Shown here in pieces: positions 37,174-46,797 of a stretch of DNA of 64,000 nt. The notes under the pieces were generated by a model. It did no database searches. It worked only from the letters and a program-made list of their open reading frames with translations, and was not told the DNA's origin. The DNA is from Nansenia antarctica (lineage: Eukaryota > Chordata > Actinopteri > Argentiniformes > Microstomatidae). The first letter of the stretch is position 1. Each line of letters opens with the position of its first letter. Both the position numbers and the translations under genes were made by a program. The DNA lies in assembly GCA_963989245.1 (NCBI GenBank), contig OZ022342.1:14594995-14658994 (forward strand). The letters are read 5' to 3'.

Positions 37174-38478
37174 GTGCTGAGAGACTGCGCCGACCAGCTG
37201 GCCGGGGTTTTCACCAACATCTTTAACCAGTCCCTGTCCCAGGCCACCGTCCCACCCTGCCTGAAAACCTCAACTATCATCCCAGTCCCGAAGAAAAGCA
37301 CGGTGAGCTGCCTAAACGACTACCGCCCGGTGGCACTCACACCAATCATCATGAAGTGCTTCGAGAAACTAGTCCGGGCCCACATACTCACACGCCTCCC
37401 GCCCAACCTGGATCCATACCAGTTCGCCTACAGAGCCCACAGGTCCACAGAGGACGCCATAGCGACGACTCTCCACGCCACTCTATCCCACCTGGAGAGG
37501 GGAAACAGCTACGCGAGACTGCTCTTCGTGGACTTCAGCTCCGCCTTCAACACCATCCTTCCAGACAGGCTAGTGACCAAACTACTAGACCTGGGTCTAT
37601 CACACTCTATATGTGCGTGGATCAAGGACTTCCTGACCGACCGCCCCCAGAGGGTGCGGGTGGGCCCTCACACCTCCACAGCCCTCAGCCTCAGCACTGG
37701 GTCCCCCCAGGGCTGCGTGCTAAGCCCCATCCTCTACAACCTCTACACCCACGACTTCACCCCCGTCCACCCCAGCAACTACATCGTAAAGTTTGCAGAC
37801 GACACCACCGTGGTGGGATGTATCTCGGGGGGGGACGAGGCGGCGTACAGGGATGAGGTAGAGCAACTGAGCAAGCTGTGCAAGGTTAACAACCTGCTGC
37901 TAAACAAGTCAAAGACCCAGGAATTCATCGTAGACTTCAGGAGGAAAAAGTCAGAGATCCAGCCCCTGCTCATCGACGGAGAGAGCGTGGAGAGAGTCTC
38001 AACCCTCCGATTCCTGGGACATCACATGCGGGATGACCTGGCCTGGAAGGACAACACAAAAGGCACCATCAAGAGGGCACAACAGCGGCTATACACCCTG
38101 AGATGCCTCAGGAAAGAACACAACAAGCAGGAGATACTGGTGGCCTTCTACCGCGGCGCAGTGGAGAGCATCCTCACCTACGGCATCTGCAACTGGTTCT
38201 ACAGCTGCACAACAGCGGAGAGAAACGCGCTACAGAGAGTCGTGAGAACAGCACAGAAGATCACCGGCGCCCCCCTCCCCTCTCTGGAAGAGCTGTACAA
38301 CACACGCTGTCTCAGGAAGGCCTCCAAGATCTCCAGGGACCCGACCCACCCTGGGCACGTACACTTTATCAGGCTGCCCTCGAAAAGGAGGTACAGGACC
38401 CCGGCCGCTAAGACAAACAGACTGAAGAACTGCTTCTACCACAGGGCCGTCAAGGCCCTGAACACAGCAAAGGCCTAA
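37174..38478 (+). CDS. LINE reverse transcriptase, open frame of 434 codons
   Basis: This is the longest open frame in the window. Reverse transcriptase landmarks in order are PVPKKSTVSCLNDYRPVALT (about residues 37-56), FAYRAHRSTEDAI, LLFVDFSSAFNTI (motif A), TGSPQGCVLSPILYNLY (motif B), IVKFADDTTVVG (motif C, FADD), and LRFLGHHMRDDL. The C-terminal part has the LTYGICNWFY and KRRYRTPAAKT patterns of L2/CR1-group elements. The endonuclease domain is missing because of 5' truncation. The start at 37174 is only the first ATG after the hAT junction; the true frame continues upstream of the hAT. The body is well preserved, so insertion is probably fairly recent. Confidence 0.85.
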   Translation: MLRDCADQLAGVFTNIFNQSLSQATVPPCLKTSTIIPVPKKSTVSCLNDYRPVALTPIIMKCFEKLVRAHILTRLPPNLDPYQFAYRAHRSTEDAIATTLHATLSHLERGNSYARLLFVDFSSAFNTILPDRLVTKLLDLGLSHSICAWIKDFLTDRPQRVRVGPHTSTALSLSTGSPQGCVLSPILYNLYTHDFTPVHPSNYIVKFADDTTVVGCISGGDEAAYRDEVEQLSKLCKVNNLLLNKSKTQEFIVDFRRKKSEIQPLLIDGESVERVSTLRFLGHHMRDDLAWKDNTKGTIKRAQQRLYTLRCLRKEHNKQEILVAFYRGAVESILTYGICNWFYSCTTAERNALQRVVRTAQKITGAPLPSLEELYNTRCLRKASKISRDPTHPGHVHFIRLPSKRRYRTPAAKTNRLKNCFYHRAVKALNTAKA

Positions 38479-39502
38479 GTTCTGGGCCCAGGACAGTCTG
38501 GACGGATTGTATGGCAGCTAGTGCTGAGGCACAAACATGTACATTTCAAGCCTGCAAACTGTGACACTTTAAATAACGTGAAAAAATACTTTTGTGCAAT
38601 ATGACAACCCTAGTTGACTATCTGTGCAGTATAGTACAGTGGATTGTGTACATAGCCTTTATTTATGTAAACCAGCTCCTTACCTTCTTGTGATTTTATT
38701 CTTTTTCAATTTTTTTTTTTTTTTCCCTTTCCTAACACCAGGGGAGCCACCCCTCCTAAATTTCGTTGTTTGGTACCTGTACTGTAGCAATGACAATAAA
38801 GTCCATTCATTCATTCATTCATTCATTCATTCATTCAATTTAGGAGGGGTGGCTCCCCTGGTGTTAGGAAAGGGAAAAAAAAGAAACTTTTAGAAAAAGA
38901 AAAAAAATCACAAGAAGGTAAGGAGCTGGTTTACATAAATAAAGGCTATGTACACAATCCACTGTACTATACTGCACAGATAGTAAACTAGGGTTGTCAT
39001 ATTGCACAATAGTATTTTTTCACGTTATTTAAAGTGTCACAGTTTGCAGGCTTGAAATGTACATGTTTGTGCCTCAGCACTACACCTGATTTTTTCAGTG
39101 TGTTAACAATGTAAAGTAGTGTTATAGTTAACTAGGGAGTAGTGGGGATTACTCACCGAATCCATTGCATTGCAATACGTTGGCTTGACTAGCGAGTGTG
39201 TTATTGATTTTCAACAACGTTGAAATTTATTTTTTAAATTCTGAATAAAAGTCTGAACAATTTTGATTGGTCCAGTTGCCGTCACATATTTCACTTCAAC
39301 TTAATAGAGACTAGCCTGTCTCGTAAATTATTGAATCGGACGAGTTCTTTCATCCTCTCCCAAGGCACTGAGGTCAATCAGCCCTTTGTGAAACGTACAG
39401 CTCTCCCTGTATCAGCACCTACAGGGCCCTCAAAAACAGGTGAGAGAGGATGGAATATATTAAATATATTACTTGTCAAACAGCCATCACCCGAGGAAAG
39501 AC

Positions 39503-39538
<36 letters not shown>

Positions 39539-40236
39539 TGCAGCATACGCATAAGGAAAGTCACCCTCAGTCCTGTCTTGTCAACCAGAGATGAAACAAC
39601 GGCCAGACAGCAGCTTCATGTAGTAGTCAAGTATTATCCCCTCGTTCAGAAGAAGTCCCTGAAATGTTAGAATCAGTGTTTTCTCTCCCCCTCCACCATT
39701 TACAGGTGAGAAAGTTACCTGAGGTATTTCACCTTATTGTCTAGAATGACAATTAACATGATTGATGAAACTGAGGACATGTGCATTCTTTCATCCTCTC
39801 CTATGTAGGCACTTACACTACTCCACCCTCTGTGAGACCAGCTGCCTCCTCAAAAACAAGTGAAAGGCCAGCTGCCCCCCTTCCTCTCTCCTTGCACCAC
39901 GTAGGAAGTCAAGCTTCAAAACAAGCTGCAAAGTCTCCAGCCTCTAAAGTGTCCACACGGGTAAAGACATCACTCCATCAGTCCATCCGTGCCTCACATT
40001 TCACTCTGAAGTAGAATACTGAAGACTTTCCATTGGCTGTTACAGTAGATGGAGTATGAGAGGTGAGGGGTAGATGGCTGCGGCCCTCATCACAAGACAC
40101 AGTGTCTGCTGGTTTTCCCTTCTTGTTCTCTGGTGCCGAATCACTTGCAAACCCAAAGGAAGCAACAAAAAAACAGAAGACACTGTTGCTTTCTCAGATG
40201 GGAGTTGTCTACATTCATTACATTTATTAAAGCATT

Positions 40237-40466
40237 GTGACGGCAGCTGGTGAAAGGGGGAAGTGGGCAACCAATCCAAATGTTCAGACTTTAAATCTGA
40301 AAATGTTTAATAAATGTCAACGTTGTTGAAAATCATGAAAGTCAAGCCAAAATATTGCAAGCAGAAAAATGTACTACTTTACATTGTTAGCAGGCTCACA
40401 AAACAAGCTGTGTTAGTTGACTAGCGAGTGTGTCATTGATTTTCAACAACGTTGAAATGCCATCAC
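40237..40466. repeat. MITE family copy 3
   Basis: It begins GTGACGGCAGCTGGTGAAAG and ends TTTTCAACAACGTTGAAATG. The inner CGTTGTTGAAAATC and GATTTTCAACAACG sequences are inverted relative to one another, as in copies 1 and 2. Confidence 0.65.
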
Positions 40467-40491
40467 ATTGATCCCACTGCTGCAAACCTAT

Positions 40492-40830
40492 TATGACTTA
40501 AGTCAAGACCTGATGAAAGACTTTTGGATTTCCAGAGAGGCCCTGAGTGTGCTTCTGGGCATGCAAAAGCACCACTGCTGGGTTCACCTCTGTCCAGCTG
40601 CAGGCGGCCATCTTTGAAAGCCATGGCAAGTTCATACACACCTTTGTTGGCGACCATGGATCCGTACACAAGAGTTTCATCCTGAAACAGTCCTCAATTT
40701 ACGCAAAGTACTCTCCTGATGGGTACTTCATGGTAGAAGATACTGCATACCTCTGTATGGAGAAGCTGGTGTGCATCCTCATGCCGTTTAGCGAGCCAGT
40801 GGAGTACAGCGTGGGGGGGGGGGGGGGGGT
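40492..40830 (+). pseudogene. PIF/Harbinger (HARBI1-like) transposase fossil
   Basis: Across two frames the sequence reads YDLSQDLMKDFWISREALSV, then FTSVQLQAAIFESHGKFIHT, then FVGDHGSVHKSFILKQSSIY, then YSPDGYFMVEDTAYLCMEKL. This is the order of a HARBI1-type DDE domain: an FR(L/M)S-REAF helix, the YHSxQLQA strand, FVGxPGSVHD, and the GYFLLADSGYP region. The aspartate after GSVH is replaced by lysine and the frame shifts, so it is inactive. A G run follows at 40815-40830. Confidence 0.7.
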
Positions 40831-40950
40831 CGGCATGATGAAGACGAGGTGGAGGAACTCGAAAAAAGAAAACATAATAAATAAATAGATGTGTGTGTAT
40901 ATATATATACATACTCTTTATTAGGAAAAAAAGTACACCTTCTCATTCAT

Positions 40951-41440
40951 TCAGGTGGTGTAATGGTGTGGGGAATGTTTTCTTGGCACACTTGAATGCC
41001 ACCGCCTATTTGAGTATTGTTGCTAACTATGTGCATCCCTTCATGGCCATGATTTACCTATCTTTTAATGGCTACTTCCAGCATGATAATGCACCATGTC
41101 ATGTCAGCAAAAGCCATCTCAAACTGGTTTCATGGACAATAAACTGAAGTGTTCTTCAGTGGCCTCTCCAGTAAAAGGATCTGAATCCAATAGAACACCT
41201 TTGGGATGTGGTAGAGCAGGAGATTCACAGCTTGAAAGTGCACCTGAAAAATCTGAATTGTGTGATGCAATCATGTCATCATGGACCAGAATCTCAAAGG
41301 AATGGTTCCAACACGTTGTGGAATCAATGCCATTTACTGCATGTACAATGTCTCCACTTCCACTATACTGTACTATCCATTTATTAGGACATAATCCACT
41401 CTTTGGCCTCTATAAGCAGCTTTCAAATCAATAGGTGTGG
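40951..41440 (+). pseudogene. Tc1/mariner transposase C-terminal fossil
   Basis: Broken frames retain GGVMVWGMFSWHTLE, a DNAPCH-type motif (cat gat aat gca cca tgt cat, reading HDNAPCH), the SNRTPLGCG remnant of the usual PIEHLWD motif, and SELCDAIMSSWTRISKEWFQH. This is the order of a fish Tc1 transposase C terminus. Several stops and shifts disable it. Confidence 0.8.
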
Positions 41441-43352
41441 TGCTGTCATTTAGCTGGCTTTTCAAGTCCAGTTGTATTTTGCCTAACCTCATCCAGTTAA
41501 TTCATTCCCACGGTGAGGTCACTGTCCTATATGTGTAGTTCTACAGTAAGGCGGTTGCCCCATGTTTATTCCAATCACTCTTGTACTTGTACAGAGTATC
41601 CTCATTGTCATCATGAGTCTAATGGAGAGTGTTCTAGGTTCTATCTAGTGTTCTGAAATCCTAACTGATTTGTCAGTCGGAGCTGGACGATTTCTGCTGT
41701 GGTGTTCTAAACTTGTTGTTTTTTGTTTGGTGGATCCAGGGGCCTGTAAAACAATCAAGAGTCATAGACTTGACTGAGGAGGAAGAGGATGACGATGTCG
41801 TAGGTGAGACTGATATCCCTATCCATTCCTCTTCTTTTTGGAGATAGAAAGTTTGTGGTATTTAATGTGTATACTATTCAAATACATGTAACTGTACAGA
41901 AACTGGATGGTGTCCTCTGAGACTGGATAGTATCCTCTGTGTTGTTGTGTGCAGTGACTGGTGTACAGAATGCTCCGGTGACTCTGTCTGCAGCCTCTAC
42001 CCCATTGACTGGTCAGCGAACCACGTCTGCACCGGTGCAAACTGGCACCTTGACTGCAGTTGGAAAAGAGACTGGTAAGCTGCATTTTCTGCCAACAATG
42101 TTTTTTAGTGCTTTGGATCTAAAGAAAACATTGTCTATTTTATACTTCCATGATTATCTTCTGCAGTGAGATCTCATGAACACTGCTGGCGGACCTTTGC
42201 ACACTGTTCATCATCGCCCTCTGCAGGTGAGACATGATAAAAAAAACAAATAGTATTAACCTCTATCAACGACATTGACAAAAGAAAGGCCCAGATAATA
42301 ACAACAACTTAGATTAGATTCAACTTAATTGTCCACAGATATAAATTAGAGGCTATATCAAAAAAAGAGGTATGTACAAATCTGCAAAGATATGGTATGT
42401 GCGAAGGTAGTAAGTGCAAACAGCAGTTGTGGAAAGTGTAATTGAATGTTCACAGTGACCAGGGGTGTGTGCAAACAGTAGTAGTGCTTAAGGTGACTTC
42501 AGGTGAAAAAGGTCTCAGAGAGACTAGTTTCATCTGTTCATCATCATCTCACAGGGGGGCTCGCCGTCCAAAAACCTCTCCTCAACAACGACGACGACGA
42601 CGACAGCGTCGACTACCACCACATCGCCTTCTAAACCTTTCTCCCTGCCGTCTAACGTCCCCCAGTTACCTGTCTTGTCTTGTGCTCTGAAGCCACTGCC
42701 CCCAGCCGCAATGGGCACCCTCCTTCCCCAGCAGCCTCAACTCAAGCTGGCCCGGGTCCAGGAGAATCAGAACAGTATTGCGCTTTCCTGGGGCCTCATT
42801 CATAAAAAAGTACTTGAACGTCATCTTTGACTTTCACGTAAGCACAGTTTTCTAAACGGACTTAAGCATTATTTATAAAACGGGCTGAGATGGTTTAAAG
42901 TTGCGTACGTGCTTCCTTCTATAAATACCAACGCAGGTAAAAATGAACGCAGGTGAATGAGGTTTGTATTAACGCCCTGTGATAGAGGCTGAATTATAGC
43001 GGCTGGAAGTGGGAGAGGGCAGAGAAGGGTGGCTTCTCGGTAAGTTGCATTTGTAACGTTTGATCATGACAACTAACCAGGCACACAGGCACATGCTTAT
43101 ACTCTACTCAAGTTGTAAAAGAAAATCAGGGGAGGTGGTGGATTTTATCATAAGAGGACAATTTTAGCATCCCCTCAGCGTCAGTGACTTCAGTGTCAGT
43201 AACTTGGTAAAAATGTCATTGGATGTGTGCGTGTCCCCTCGCACCTTGAAATAGCAGTAATACCACGTTCATTGATAAAATGACATTAAGTATGGAAAGA
43301 GGGGGGTTATTTTGACTGTTTTCAACTCGAGTGCTGCTTATACTGTAATAAT

Positions 43353-44455
43353 CAGTGGTGTGCCGTCAGGGCCAGCAAGGCCTTCTCTGCTGGCCTAAAC
43401 ATCATCAGAATATACATTTTATTTTAATATATTTTTTCCACAAATATGTATTAATGATTCCCCATAGTCTATTCTCTTCATTTCATAGCTTTCCTCTTGG
43501 TTGCGCTGCTTCCCGTCTCCGATTGAGATTTGGAGGACTGGCCTTTATGTTAGAGCTTTTATCCAATCAAAATGTGTTGCTAGGGGGCTCCAAAATCTGC
43601 CTGCCTGCACAATAAACGGTGCCGCGAATTCGACCTGTAACTTAACGTTGGAACGAGAAAACCTGTGGCGTACCTAGTAAACCTACGTAGATGCGAGCAA
43701 AAGCAACAACGGCGCCTGCTGTAAGGCTCAATGATGTCAGCACCCAGCACGTCTTTTGATTGGATACGCACTATTGATACGCACTATTGATACGCACTAT
43801 TGAGATGCGTAACTATGCCGGTAGATGTGAAACTTTTGAAAGTGCGCAGGGAAACGGAGCTCCACAACGAAAGCTTTCGTTGACTGATCGATAATACTGA
43901 TCGATTGTGTCCTGTTTTTGGGTAAACAATAACTTTCATTTAGGGGACACGATGAAAGCACCGAGTCCACAAACAGAGGAAACTACGTTGAGCTTCTTTC
44001 TTTTCTGGCTGAAAACAACCCAGATTTACATTACCACCTGTCCACAAACAAAGTGTTTACTGGGACGTCAGGCAAAATACAAAATGACCTGATTTTTGCT
44101 ATTGCTGAAGTGATGGGAGAAGAGATCAAAATGGAGATTAAAAAGGCACCCTTTGTCGCTATTATGGTGGACGAGACGACAGACGTGGGTAATGTAGCGA
44201 TCTTAAAGATGTTAGTTTAACACTCTTCATTGTAAATGCGGATTTATTGATTAAAAATGCTTCGGAAATATTAATATAACTCTGTTGTACTTGTCTGACT
44301 ATGTTAAGGTGATGCAACGCCCGGTTATACTGTGTTTCTGTCTAGTTTCTAGAGCCATGGCGTCATAACGATGGTATTAAGAGGTAGAATAATTCAGGTA
44401 GGAATGTGTCGGACATCACTGAAGGCCTAGGTGTGAAATGCACCGCCCGCCACTG
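43353..44455 (+). mobile_element. hAT element (1103 bp) with perfect 8-bp target duplication
   Basis: The termini CAGTGGTGTGCCGT and the inverse of CAGTGGCGGGCGGT are hAT-like. GTAATAAT flanks the element at 43345-43352 and 44456-44463. Element C at 46798-47915 holds the same surroundings with a single GTAATAAT, the empty site. The element carries a transposase remnant (43933-44220) and three tandem copies of a 13-bp GATACGCACTATT unit near 43763. Confidence 0.9.
43933..44220 (+). pseudogene. hAT transposase fragment, DUF4371-type
   Basis: A frame running to a stop at 44218 reads LSFRGHDESTESTNRGNYVE, then FLAENNPDLHYHLST, then GKIQNDLIFAIAEVMG, then KKAPFVAIMVDETTDVGN. This is the segment ahead of the first catalytic aspartate in DUF4371-class hAT transposases; DETTDV contains it. 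The zinc-finger N terminus and the C-terminal dimerisation region are absent, so this is an internal fragment. Confidence 0.8.
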
Positions 44456-44967
44456 GTAATAATATAATGGTCTTATTCTTATCAGGTGGTCTTATTCTTA
44501 TATGGCTGCTCTGCTCACTCCCAGACACCGGAGAAAATCCAGTATAATTTAGCGCGTGGCCGGGCAAGGTCCGTTGTGGAACGCACTAGGCATGTTGAAG
44601 GGGAGATAGGCAGCTACGGAGGGATATAAAGGAAGACTGAAATACAATCATAAACATCAGTTCCTTTTAAATCTTGAATTAAACTCATTTTCTCGGCTGA
44701 TAACAACATCGTTAATTTTATTACGAGCCACTTGCATGAATTACAGTAGGCAGTGCAGCTCACATGCCTGTAATAACTCCGCATAACCAGTAGGTAATGT
44801 GCGTAAGCAAGTTGAATACTCGACGTCGAGCTACGATCGTTTCCACGATCAAATTGACTCACGTTGAAATTGTATAAATCACTACGTTGACGTGGTTTTC
44901 TACGTACGACACGGGTAAGATACAAATCTAAACTATTTGATCTAAGCACGTTCTATAAATGAGGCCC

Positions 44968-46567
44968 CGGAGCTGTCTATCTCCCCTTCAACATGCCTAT
45001 ATATAAGCACTATAATAATTTAATATAATATAGGGGGCCTCATTTATAAAAAAGTACTTGAACGTCATCTTTGACTTTCACGTAAGCAAATTTTTCTAAA
45101 CGGACGTAAGCATTATTTATAAAACGGGCTGAGATGGTTTAAAGTTGCGTACGTGCTTCCTTCTATAAATACCAAACATACTTGGAATTGAACGCAGGTG
45201 AATGAGGTTTGTATTAACGCCCTGTGATAGAGGCTCAATTATAGCGGCTGAATGAAGCCAAGTGCTGTAATATAATATAATACAGACAGACAATACTGAA
45301 AATATTATATACTGTCTGTATTATATTATATTATAGCACTTGGCTTCATTCAGCCGCTATTTGAGCCGCTATCACAGGGCGTTAATACTATATTATAGGG
45401 TAGGCGTGCGTCTGGAAGCGGGAGAGGGCAGTAATACCACGTTCATTGATAAAATGACATAAGGGATGGAAATGGGGGATGGCAGTTTTAGACGGGGGAT
45501 GATTTGGACTGTTTTTATTTCAGGGGGGGTGCCATTCCCCCTCATCCCGACTCAACTCGAAATCCAGTATCATTTAGCGCGTGGCCGGGCAAGGCATAGG
45601 CATGTTGAAGAGAGAAAGACAGCTCCGGAGGGATATAAAGAAAGACTGAAATACAATCATAAACATTAGTTCCCTTTAAATCTTTAACAAATTTTCTCGT
45701 CTGGTAACAACATCGTTAATTTTATTACGAGCCACTTAATCTTCGCATGAATTACAGTAGGCAACGTTTTTCCAGTGCGGCTCACTGTAATAACTCCGCA
45801 TAACCAGTAGGTAATGTACGTAAGCAAGTTGAATACTCGACGTCGAGCTACGATCGTTTCCACGATCAAATTGACTCACGTTGAAATTGTATAAATCACT
45901 ACGTTGACGTGGTTTTCTACGTACGACACGGGTAAGATCAAAATTTGATCTAAGCACGTTCTATGAATGAGGCCCAGGATATGATATATTATATAAAACT
46001 ATAGTGCGCTCCACAACGGACCTTGCCCGGCCACGCGCTAAATGATACTGGATTTCGAGTTGAGTCGGGATGAGGGGGAATGGCACCCCCCCTGAAATAA
46101 AAACTGTCCAAATCATCCCCCTTCTAAAACGGCCACCCCCCCTTTCCATCCCTTATGTCATTTTATCAATGAACGTGGTATTACTACCCTCTCCCGCTTC
46201 CAGACGCACGCCTACCCTATAATATAGTATTAACGCCCTGTGATAGCGGCTCAAATAGCGGCTGAATGAAGCCAAGTGCTATAATATAATATAATACAGA
46301 CAGTACATAATATTGTCTGTATTATATTATATTATAGCACTTGGCTTCATTCAGCCGCTATAATTGAGCCGCTATCACAGGGCGTTAATACAAGCCTCAT
46401 TCACCTGCGTTCAATTCCAAGTATGTTTGGTATTTATAGAAGGAAGCACGTACACAAGTAGAAATCATCTCAGCTCGTTTTATAAATAATGCTTACGACG
46501 GTTTAGAAAAATGTGCTTACGTCAAAGTCAAAGATGACGTTCAAGTACTTTTTTATGAATGAGGCCC
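44968..46567. mobile_element. Harbinger-like element D, partial, split by element B
   Basis: Sequence right of element A (GGAGCTGTCTATCTCCCCTT) matches an internal part of element C (near 47130). D resumes after B at 45979 with GTGCGCTCCACAACGGACC and runs to the terminus TTATGAATGAGGCCC at 46567. Its opposite terminus is missing. Internal inverted AT-rich arms around TATTATAGCACTTGGCTTC are duplicated in B and D. Confidence 0.6.
45035..45975. mobile_element. Harbinger-like element B (941 bp), AGG target duplication
   Basis: It begins GGGCCTCATTTATAAAAAAG and ends CTATGAATGAGGCCC. The 3-bp AGG flanks both ends (45032-45034 and 45976-45978). It lies inside element D. No transposase is encoded. 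Confidence 0.75.
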
Positions 46568-46797
46568 CAACTGTGCTGCTGTGGACTGCTACTACCTATA
46601 TGCCTAAGTATATATAGGACTATAGGCCCAAGTAGGTGTTATAGGTATTTTACAGTATCTTCTTCTTGATTAATGTCAAGGTCCTGTATTAGCAGTCAGA
46701 CAGCTTGGGGGGGGGGGGGGGGGGGGCAGCCAACGTCACATCAGGTAGTGAATGCGAGGTCAGACACTGGGCTCTTGGATCTGAGGGGAGCAGCCAG
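46568..46797 (+). other. Displaced FN3 exon remnant and poly-G tract
   Basis: Just after element D, codons for NCAAVDCYYLYA followed by TAA match the part of the ATF7IP FN3 domain that should follow LSW in the exon ending at 42790. A run of about 20 G lies near 46709-46728, a likely assembly and sequencing trouble spot. Confidence 0.6.

Larger units (their letters stand above)
35587..38836 (+). mobile_element. Plus-strand L2/CR1-group LINE, 5' truncated, with nested hAT
   Basis: It starts with EHEVRRVLKAVDPRKASGP codons at 35595-35643, is interrupted by the hAT at 35644-37145, and resumes at 37154. It runs through the reverse transcriptase (37174-38478), a 3' UTR and an ATTC-repeat tail (38805-38836). 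It sits inside the minus-strand copy of the same family. Further 3' ends of the family lie at 54387-54976. Confidence 0.85.
35519..39100 (-). mobile_element. Minus-strand 5'-truncated LINE 3' end, itself split by a plus-strand LINE
   Basis: The left piece 35519-35586 is the inverse of a LINE 3' tail, (TGAA)n then TGGACTTTATTGTCATTGCT. The right piece 38837-39100 is the inverse of the adjoining 3' UTR, beginning AATTTAGGAGGGGTGGCTCC. Together they reconstitute one continuous minus-strand LINE end flanked by TGTTA (35514-35518 and 39101-39105), a 5-bp target duplication. Confidence 0.7.
35425..39293. repeat. MITE family copy 2, split by a LINE insertion
   Basis: The left half (35425-35518) carries GACAGCAGCTGGTGAAAA and ends TTTTGTGAGCCTGTTA. 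The right half (39101-39293) resumes with TGTTAACAATG and ends near GTTGCCGTCACATATTTC. Joined through TGTTA they match copy 1 at 19580-19860, so this is one MITE with a 3.6-kb insertion. Confidence 0.65.
42791..44967. mobile_element. Harbinger-like element A, inserted at the FN3 exon, with nested hAT
   Basis: The left terminus is GGGCCTCATTCATAAAAAAG and the right terminus is the inverse of GGGCCTCATTTATAGAACG. The paralogous copies B and C carry perfect 3-bp target duplications; here the flanks are CTG and CGG and do not match, consistent with rearrangement. The body matches element C in inverted orientation except for the 1.1-kb hAT. GGG-starting termini and 3-bp duplications suggest PIF/Harbinger, but no transposase is encoded. 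Confidence 0.7.
33532..46605 (+). pseudogene. ATF7IP/MCAF-like gene, truncated and interrupted
   Basis: ATF7IP is a SETDB1 partner in heterochromatin silencing. Recognisable exons are: 33532-33666 (coiled-coil region, LRLLQLTIFDKSLQELRDRV); 34713-34787; 34988-35091; 35325-35396 and 39365-39439 (near duplicates, QVNQPFVK and EVNQPFVK); 39808/9-39960; 41740-41803 (SUMO-interacting VIDLTEEEEDDD); 41955-42074; 42167-42226; and 42555-42790, which enters the FN3-like domain with QLKLARVQENQNSIALSW. The FN3 reading resumes only after a transposon nest at 46569 (NCAAVDCYYLYA) and hits TAA at once. Other defects: exon 34988-35091 ends in phase 2 while the next expects phase 1, and one extra G in a G run at 42554-42559 breaks the frame into the last exon. 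N-terminal exons were not found. It may be a pseudogene, or a gene using a truncated C terminus. Confidence 0.7.

Noticed and set aside
37356..37856. 166-codon plus-strand frame inside the LINE
   Set aside because: It is a shadow frame of the reverse transcriptase reading at 37174-38478.
38838..39100. Considered as an independent gene-like inverted element
   Set aside because: It is the reverse complement of the adjoining LINE 3' UTR and joins with 35519-35586 as one minus-strand LINE end.
40463..40680. Minus-strand frames of 60-68 codons
   Set aside because: They are antisense to the HARBI1-like transposase fossil on the plus strand.
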